From the NCBI GenBank assembly GCA_013115135.1, contig JABANP010000963.1, positions 1 through 10,265 of the forward strand: a stretch of 10,265 nucleotides of DNA, given 5' to 3'. Below the pieces are notes generated by a model that was given only the letters and a program-made list of their open reading frames with translations, was not told the DNA's origin and did no database searches. The translations under genes and the position numbers were made by a program. Within the stretch, counting starts at the first letter, position 1. Every line of letters begins with the position of its first letter. This stretch comes from Perkinsus olseni (Eukaryota; Perkinsozoa; Perkinsida; Perkinsidae). This document shows, piece after piece, positions 5,913 through 10,265 of the stretch.

Positions 5913-6731
5913 ATGGTCTCTGCCACCACGATCGCCGCGGTCATGACCATCAGCAACGTCGTCGGCGCTACTATCACTCCTCGTCGCCTTCCTTCGACTG
6001 TGCCTCTACAATTGGGCTTCTACAGGATGCTCGGGGCTTGTGCTGAGATACCCGCCCTGATGACGGTGAAGGCGCCAAAGATCCGCATTCAAGTCGACCT
6101 CAGATTTGAAGACTATGACGGGCAAGTTTTGTTCGTCAGCAACTACTACTTGGCCTCCATAAGCATGCCTGTTGAGCCTGGTCAAGGAAGTAGAGCTTCG
6201 GGAAAATCAGACAGCCAATGCTATGCCCTGCGCAGGAAACGCCCGTTCGTAAATCTAGTACCGAGCGTGTTTTTAACGTATGCATCGATGCGATTCCCGC
6301 CTCTCGGCATGTTCGAGCTAAAACATTTTTTAATATGTCCTGGCACTGAAGAAGGTTCGGTAAGTGTCAAGCTGCGCTTGAAATCCGGTGAGTTCACTAA
6401 GATCAAATTGATCCTAACCAACCCGGATAGAGTACTCCCGGTGGTAATTACACCTGGGAAATATCTCAGATGGCCCAACGAAGATGATACTGAGTCTGAT
6501 GATCATCCCTGTATGGAGGTTGAAATCTCAGGGACAGATGTTGGGGAACAGACTGCCGCTATTGTATTCGACCATAGAATAGAGGGGCGGTCCACCGTCC
6601 GTGGTTTCGAACTGACGAACTATGTTGCGGCCAAAATCATCCGAGGCGGAGATGTCGATGAGCACACTTCCGCGAGAAGCTACAGAGATTGCTACACTTT
6701 AGGAGAGCGTCATGGATCAGTTCGGCTTTAA
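5913..6731 (+). CDS. Unrecognised, probably secreted protein, 272 residues
   Basis: I chose the ATG at 5913: it has A at -3 and G at +4 (AAGATGG) and gives a hydrophobic N-terminus MVSATTIAAVMTISNVVGA, which looks like a signal peptide with a cut after VGA. The frame is open 27 codons further upstream but without an ATG. The body alternates charged and aliphatic residues in a beta-rich way (KIRIQVDLRFEDYDGQVLF; SVSVKLRLKSGEFTKIKLIL) and ends with an acidic tail region. Few cysteines are present and no catalytic motif is recognised. The stop is TAA at 6729-6731, followed by 67 further same-frame codons. A secreted or surface beta-sandwich protein is possible, but this is only composition-based. 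Confidence 0.6.
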   Translation: MVSATTIAAVMTISNVVGATITPRRLPSTVPLQLGFYRMLGACAEIPALMTVKAPKIRIQVDLRFEDYDGQVLFVSNYYLASISMPVEPGQGSRASGKSDSQCYALRRKRPFVNLVPSVFLTYASMRFPPLGMFELKHFLICPGTEEGSVSVKLRLKSGEFTKIKLILTNPDRVLPVVITPGKYLRWPNEDDTESDDHPCMEVEISGTDVGEQTAAIVFDHRIEGRSTVRGFELTNYVAAKIIRGGDVDEHTSARSYRDCYTLGERHGSVRL

Positions 6732-6935
6732 TCCGATGCGTCGTCCATCCCAGCCTCGCAAGATCAATCGAAGGTTCCAGCCAGGATATGTGCGGAAAGC
6801 AAGGACTTGATATCACTTATATACGGAAAGGATGATGCGACGGAGACGAAGGTCTATCTGGTGCGGGAGTCCACTAATCTAGCACTTCTAGCTGATGCCG
6901 CTGCTCGTCGAGAGTACGCACCATCCCTGATTTAG
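6732..6935 (+). other. Same-frame extension after the TAA stop
   Basis: Directly after the TAA, 67 codons stay open to a TAG at 6933-6935. They read like protein (KDLISLIYGKDDATETKVYL, then ADAAARREYAPSL). It could be a lost C-terminus cut off by a nonsense mutation, a readthrough extension, or an exon joined by a splice that removes the stop; I saw no clear splice pair. A second frame also has a 32-codon ORF from ATG 6712. Confidence 0.4.
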
Positions 6936-7184
6936 CGGGAGGCGATCATCGTCTCACACATAGAAGGAGATGTCATAGGATGCGGTGTTGTTGAGTGAAT
7001 CAACTTAACTTGAGTTGTCGCAGTCAAACTCGAAGATGAGAGATGTCAATCCCATACCCTCTCAATGTCAAGGAAAGGCTGCCGCTGGCTGCGGAAGACA
7101 CAACATCATACTGTTACTGACGGCTCCTCAGTGACGGGGTAAATTAACCCCGTTTAGTAAACATGACTGTGGCAGCCCGTAGGG

Positions 7185-7225
7185 CGCATATTTGTACGCT
7201 GTACGGTACAGAGTACAAATATGCG
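7185..7225. repeat. 13-bp inverted repeat with GTAC-rich loop
   Basis: CGCATATTTGTAC (7185-7197) and GTACAAATATGCG (7213-7225) are exact complements around a 15-base loop that itself contains TGTACGGTACA. The four bases GTAC occur eight times between 7194 and 7260. A binding-site cluster or the end of a small element would explain it. Confidence 0.7.
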
Positions 7226-7288
7226 GTACAGCCTGTACCAGGTACAGGGCTCTTCCGTACAGTTTCCACTCAAACAGATTCCAGTTGA

Positions 7289-7307
7289 CGAATTGTAATA
7301 CAATTCG
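7289..7307. repeat. Hairpin CGAATTGT-AAT-ACAATTCG
   Basis: A perfect 8-bp stem with a three-base loop lies about 60 bases after the larger inverted repeat at 7185-7225. Confidence 0.6.
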
Positions 7308-7437
7308 ATCGAGTGCCAATTAGTTTTCTCCAGTCCGTACAGTCTCATCCCATCCAGTGTCAACCAGTATACTTCAAGCTCGTGCAGTATCAGCGAGCAA
7401 ACCAGTTTCTCGAGCTTGACAGTGCCAACTTGGTTAC

Positions 7438-7462
7438 ATTCACCCGCGCGGGTCGGGTGAAT
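7438..7462. repeat. Hairpin ATTCACCCG / CGGGTGAAT
   Basis: Nine-base arms flank a seven-base CG-rich loop (CGCGGGT). It is the last of the four inverted repeats in 7130-7470. Confidence 0.6.
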
Positions 7463-7963
7463 ACCTCGCACGCCACCCATGCCGTGCGTCCAAGCACCTG
7501 CCGCCCTAAGTTTCTTTCGAAAAGGCTCAGAAACGCCTGGCTTGAAAACCGCTCGAGTTCATGAAACTGAATGTAAACTATGGGGTAATAACCACGCAAA
7601 TTATTATGCTCAAATTGACCTGCTGCCCTCGCTCTGATCGATGATATCCTCATTCCCGCATGCTCTCTTGTATGCGAGGACACACCTTAGAACTCCCCAG
7701 GCGGGTTGTCTCGATGCGACAACCGTTCCCACTCGGATAACACATAGCCAGGGAGGTACTGAGAGAAGTACTGAAATTTGTCTGTTCCGTGATGATGATG
7801 ATGATCCACTAATCATAAGAAAAGCTCAGAGAACCTCAGGAAACGAGGCAACTGGGGGTGAGCAATCGCAATTGTTGTTGTTATTGTAAATGTTGTTGTT
7901 GTTGCATAGACCGCGAGCACACTATCAGCTGCTCCTCCGGAGTTGGAAAGACCGCCACGAATA

Positions 7964-7967
7964 GAGG
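7964..7967. repeat. Target site duplication GAGG, left copy
   Basis: It matches GAGG at 8958-8961 on the other side of the mini-element; the next bases outward differ. Confidence 0.65.
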
Positions 7968-8131
7968 TGCACTATCTCGTTGCAGTAGGTGTAGTTGTAG
8001 AACACAACATAAGTAGATTGGGCTCATAGTGAACGAGATAGAGCAGATAGGTAAGCGGAATAGTTGAGAGAATGGAGTGATAATGCGAAGCTAGTATGAG
8101 CACAGCTCCATTGTGTTACGTAGACAGTGCA
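7968..8131 (-). repeat. LTR of the mini-element (3' LTR on minus strand)
   Basis: It is 164 bp with TG...CA ends, identical to 8794-8957 base for base as far as I could compare. It contains an internal 10-bp inverted repeat CTATCTCGTT (7972-7981) / AACGAGATAG (8032-8041). Identity appears to run two bases further (GA), which is explained by the GAGG target site on one side. Confidence 0.85.
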
Positions 8132-8160
8132 GATTCCCCTCTTCTCGGGGAAACGAAAGG
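8132..8160 (-). promoter_or_regulatory. Polypurine tract of the mini-element
   Basis: The minus strand reads CCCCGAGAAGAGGGGAATC directly before the TG of the LTR. It also folds on itself (TTCCCC / GGGGAA, 8134-8152). A purine tract abutting the 3' LTR is the normal site for starting plus-strand DNA synthesis. Confidence 0.55.
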
Positions 8161-8269
8161 TCGGAAGGGAAAACAATCACGACAGAAGGAAACTGGTGAT
8201 TCATGAGAGGCTGCGTACGAGAGTAATTGATGGAAAGAGAAGTGGGCGACTGTTAGTCGTTATACCCAG

Positions 8270-8787
8270 CTAAGCTCGAGCCAGGACCATCAAGGTGCGC
8301 TCTGCGGCTGAGTAGCGTGACTTCTCGTCGATGCGATACGACTCTCTCACCGTCTCGATGAACCAGAAGTTGATCCACAATGTGACGAATTGATCATGAT
8401 AAGCGTCATCGATACCTTAGCTACATAACGCTGGTCATAACTGGGCTTCGCTTGGTGATTAACGTACTCGAAGAACACCATCCATCCTTGGGGCAGTGAT
8501 TCGTGTCGATACGAGGGAATTCTGAACTAAGGATCAAAGCAAACGACGCACGAGAACGACTAACAACAACTTACGACTACTATAGATGAGCGACAAACCT
8601 GAATTCTCATAGCTGATCTCGTACATGATGAAGTAGGGAGACCACGAACCACAGATCGTAAGACGTTGATGAACGCCAAGTGGGGTTGGATCGGTCCTTC
8701 ATTAAACCGCATACCGACACACTTCGCCTTGTACTCGGTGAAGTTCACCAGGTGCACGGGCACCGCCTTCTTGGAAACAAGGAGCTG
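8270..8787 (-). pseudogene. Decayed protein gene inside the mini-element
   Basis: Four protein-like segments follow in order on the minus strand, in shifting frames. They are 8787-8660 (VPVHLVNFTEYKAKCVG), 8659-8599 (SPYFIMYEISYENS), 8526-8416 (SLPQGWMVFFEYVNHQAKPS) and 8416-8270 (FVTLWINFWFIETVRESYRI, ending DEKSRYSAAERTLMVLARA and a TAG). Codons in these segments favour C or G at third positions, unlike the flanks. The stretch 8598-8527 between segments two and three could be an intron (CAG|GTTTGT to CCTTAG), although the phases do not match cleanly. The other joins need single-base shifts. I do not recognise the protein; it is not an evident Gag, protease or reverse transcriptase. It may be captured host sequence. 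Confidence 0.5.
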
Positions 8788-8793
8788 CTACGT

Positions 8794-8957
8794 TGCACTA
8801 TCTCGTTGCAGTAGGTGTAGTTGTAGAACACAACATAAGTAGATTGGGCTCATAGTGAACGAGATAGAGCAGATAGGTAAGCGGAATAGTTGAGAGAATG
8901 GAGTGATAATGCGAAGCTAGTATGAGCACAGCTCCATTGTGTTACGTAGACAGTGCA
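8794..8957 (-). repeat. LTR of the mini-element (5' LTR on minus strand)
   Basis: Identical partner of 7968-8131. On the minus strand it precedes the internal region, which begins ACGTAGCAGCTCC. No TGG-type primer binding site follows directly. Confidence 0.85.
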
Positions 8958-8961
8958 GAGG
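8958..8961. repeat. Target site duplication GAGG, right copy
   Basis: Partner of 7964-7967. Four bases is within the usual range for LTR element integration. Confidence 0.65.
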
Positions 8962-9278
8962 CTCCTCCCGCCGTTCACGCCAATCACGTGTAACGGCGAG
9001 AGAACACTGAGTGCATAGCTCGGGGAAATAGATGAGTAGGAGCGTAGGCTACGAGACATGCAAGGTTTATGGATAAACCAGACAAGTCACGAAAGCGTAA
9101 TGGTAATGACGTGAGAGATGAGAAGCAGTAGTGGTAGTAGCAGCAGAAGCAGAGCTGTTAAGAAGAAAAAGTTGTTCAACCGCTTTCGAAGGAGCGGCTT
9201 GTTGAAGTGGGGGTAGTAGCATGATGAGTGTTGTGTCATCCAGTTAGAACGTAGTAGCTGCAGTGGAATGATGTCGGC
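8962..9278. other. Intergenic stretch, nothing coding
   Basis: I see only a 7-bp inverted repeat CGCCGTT/AACGGCG (8969-8975, 8992-8998), an AG-rich triplet stretch AGCAGTAGTGGTAGTAGCAG (9124-9143), and an imperfect hairpin near 9174-9208. It is the 3' flank of the zinc finger gene. Confidence 0.6.
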
Positions 9279-10137
9279 CTAAAACTTCAGAAGAGGCTGG
9301 GGGGTGTGCGTTTGGAATTCCGACACAGACGACGACCAAGACGCGGGTGGGAGACGGAAAAGCTCGTCAAGGTTGGTAGATGTTACACGGTTACAAATGG
9401 ACGTATCAGATAAAAACGCCATGTACTCGGCTGAAGGCCTTCCTGCAGGGCGGGTCCCGAGGCTGATACTCGAACAGCCGCCCAAACCTGAAGGGCGACG
9501 ATGAGATGCTTTCGCCGACCCTCCAAGCTTACCATCACTCCCGGCAACCCTCAACGGAATTCCGTCGGAGGGGAGGGGCAGAGGCATCTCATCGAGGTGT
9601 CGTTGTGTGCTCGACTGTGGGGATGTGCAGCTGCTGTTGGTGGATGACCGATCTCCACCGTAGCCCTTCCGACCATCGGCTGCTGACGGGCCGCCGCATA
9701 GCGCCCCATGATGACGATGTTTGTAACAAAATCCGAGGAGACCCCGGGCGGCCACATGGCAGCCTTGGTAACGGCAAGGTCTGCCGCCGCCATGACGTGT
9801 GCAAAATCTGATGAGGAAGTGTCGACTGGCAAGCGGTCGTCGAAGGAGTGTCACCTCGCCTTCTCATTCGTGTCACCCTTCCTCGACAGTCTGGTGCATC
9901 CGATGACTTCACAAACGGCATGTCCACGCGACCCTGGGGAAGACACCTTCCTCCCATCGATCACACAGACGACTCACTTTTCTGTGGACGGGACGCCAAG
10001 GCTGCCGAGAGGACAGCCGTCGACACGGCGAGGGGCTCCTCCGTCCGGTGATGGTCGGCCATATCGACGAGAGAGGCTTCAGCAGCCTGTAAGATGAGCC
10101 TGTCGATGTCAATAGCGGAAGTGGAAGTGGGAGGCAT
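9279..10137 (-). CDS. WRKY19-like C/H zinc finger protein, two exons
   Basis: Exon 1 starts at ATG 10137 and encodes about 53 residues (MPPTSTSAIDIDRLILQAAE and onward, a helical acidic segment). It ends at AAAA|GTGAGT, a strong donor at 9977. Exon 2 is open from 9863 to TAG at 9279. It carries FCTRHGGGRPCRYQGC, then A-R-G and FCYKH: the C-x2-HGGG-x2-C-x3-GC-x3-A-x-G-x3-FC-x2-H pattern of WRKY19-like zinc fingers, proteins common in oomycetes and related protists and presumed nuclear. A second finger seems lost (HRHHGALCGG). The tail is Ser/Pro/Gly-rich. Keeping the finger in frame needs an acceptor at 9863 or 9860 (intron 115 or 118 nt). The acceptors with better pyrimidine tracts, near 9826 and 9808, lead into another frame. 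The exon join is therefore uncertain, while the finger itself is clear. Confidence 0.6.
9717..9803 (-). other. Zinc finger motif C-x2-HGGG-x2-C-x3-GC...FC-x2-H
   Basis: Visible ligand candidates are C (9803), H of HGGG, C of RPC, the GC cysteine, C of GFC and H of YKH. Spacing and the HGGG, GC and GFC blocks match one full WRKY19-type repeat. These are usually found in tandem; here only one complete copy is seen. Confidence 0.75.
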
Positions 10138-10265
10138 TGGTGATGGGAGTACTACCACACTACAGTCGGATGATAACTCAATACGACGTTTGTGAGAGGA
10201 ACGGAAGACAGAGGGGAAACAGGAGGAGGAGCAGCAGCACAGCTCTGAGGGTCACTCTAAACTGT

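Larger units (their letters stand above)
6936..7967. other. Intergenic stretch without a supported gene
   Basis: Several ORFs of 60-110 codons cross this region on both strands, but they overlap each other, start at non-ATG codons or lack protein-like texture. What stands out is a set of inverted repeats at 7136-7151, 7185-7225, 7289-7307 and 7438-7462, a GTAC cluster, and simple repeats (GAT)5 at 7791-7805 and GTT-rich 7871-7904. Confidence 0.6.
7968..8957 (-). mobile_element. TRIM-like mini LTR retrotransposon, 990 bp
   Basis: Two identical 164-bp direct repeats at 7968-8131 and 8794-8957 bound it. Each begins TGCACT and ends AGTGCA, the TG...CA ends of LTRs. GAGG occurs just outside both ends (7964-7967, 8958-8961), a 4-bp target duplication. 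Orientation is set by a purine tract on the minus strand, GAGAAGAGGGGAATC, directly before the LTR at 8131; this is where the plus-strand primer of reverse transcription would lie. The internal 660 bp has no gag or pol, so it would depend on another element for movement. I could not identify a primer binding site after 8794. Identical LTRs imply a recent insertion. Confidence 0.8.

Noticed and set aside
8850..9059. 69-codon minus-strand ORF across the right LTR
   Set aside because: It is formed mostly by LTR sequence, and the identical LTR on the left does not continue it.
9551..9832. Minus-strand ORF overlapping the zinc finger exon
   Set aside because: It lacks a recognisable domain, and the overlapping frame carries a clear zinc finger; it could still be an alternative splice product.
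9304..10097. Plus-strand ORFs opposite the zinc finger gene
   Set aside because: They are shadows of the GC-rich antisense coding sequence without domains or good starts.

Overview
The window looks like accessory, repeat-rich DNA from a unicellular eukaryote. There are no bacterial-type operons or ribosome binding sites. Coding segments are short and broken by likely GT-AG introns, and three kinds of transposable element are present. An alveolate such as Perkinsus, or an oomycete-like protist, would fit the large Gag protein and the WRKY19-type zinc finger gene. That assignment is an inference, not a demonstration.

Positions 1 to about 4370 (minus strand) hold the 5' half of an LTR-type retrotransposon. 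Its leader and TATA-like site lie near 4100-4370. A Ser/Pro-rich Gag N-terminus begins near 4095, and the reading frame runs to base 1, where a CCHC zinc knuckle sits just before the window edge. The pol part and the 3' LTR are outside. This copy is broken twice: by a frame change near 3800-3920, and by a 917-bp insertion at 2183-3099.

The insertion is the most striking object in the window. It has an 8-bp target duplication (GATCGACC) in the same codon phase on both sides. Its ends are two opposing arrays of a degenerate, roughly 15-bp repeat. Its centre holds a perfect 54-bp palindrome next to a tRNA-like sequence with Pol III A and B boxes. It resembles a Foldback-type or hAT-like non-autonomous DNA transposon.

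Positions 4375-5500 contain hairpins, a 20-bp tandem repeat and the 3' exons of an unrecognised minus-strand gene whose frame is restored if a 20-nt GT-AG intron is removed. Positions 5550-6935 carry plus-strand unknown ORFs, the main one being about 272 residues with a secretion-signal-like start and a same-frame extension after its TAA. Positions 6936-7967 have no gene that I can support, but they do hold several inverted repeats and a cluster of GTAC motifs.

Positions 7968-8957 form a compact TRIM-like element: two identical 164-bp TG...CA terminal repeats, a GAGG target duplication, a purine tract and, inside, the frameshifted remains of a protein gene. Positions 9279-10137 (minus strand) encode a probable two-exon protein with one WRKY19-like C/H zinc finger. 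The remaining sequence shows only simple repeats and small hairpins.
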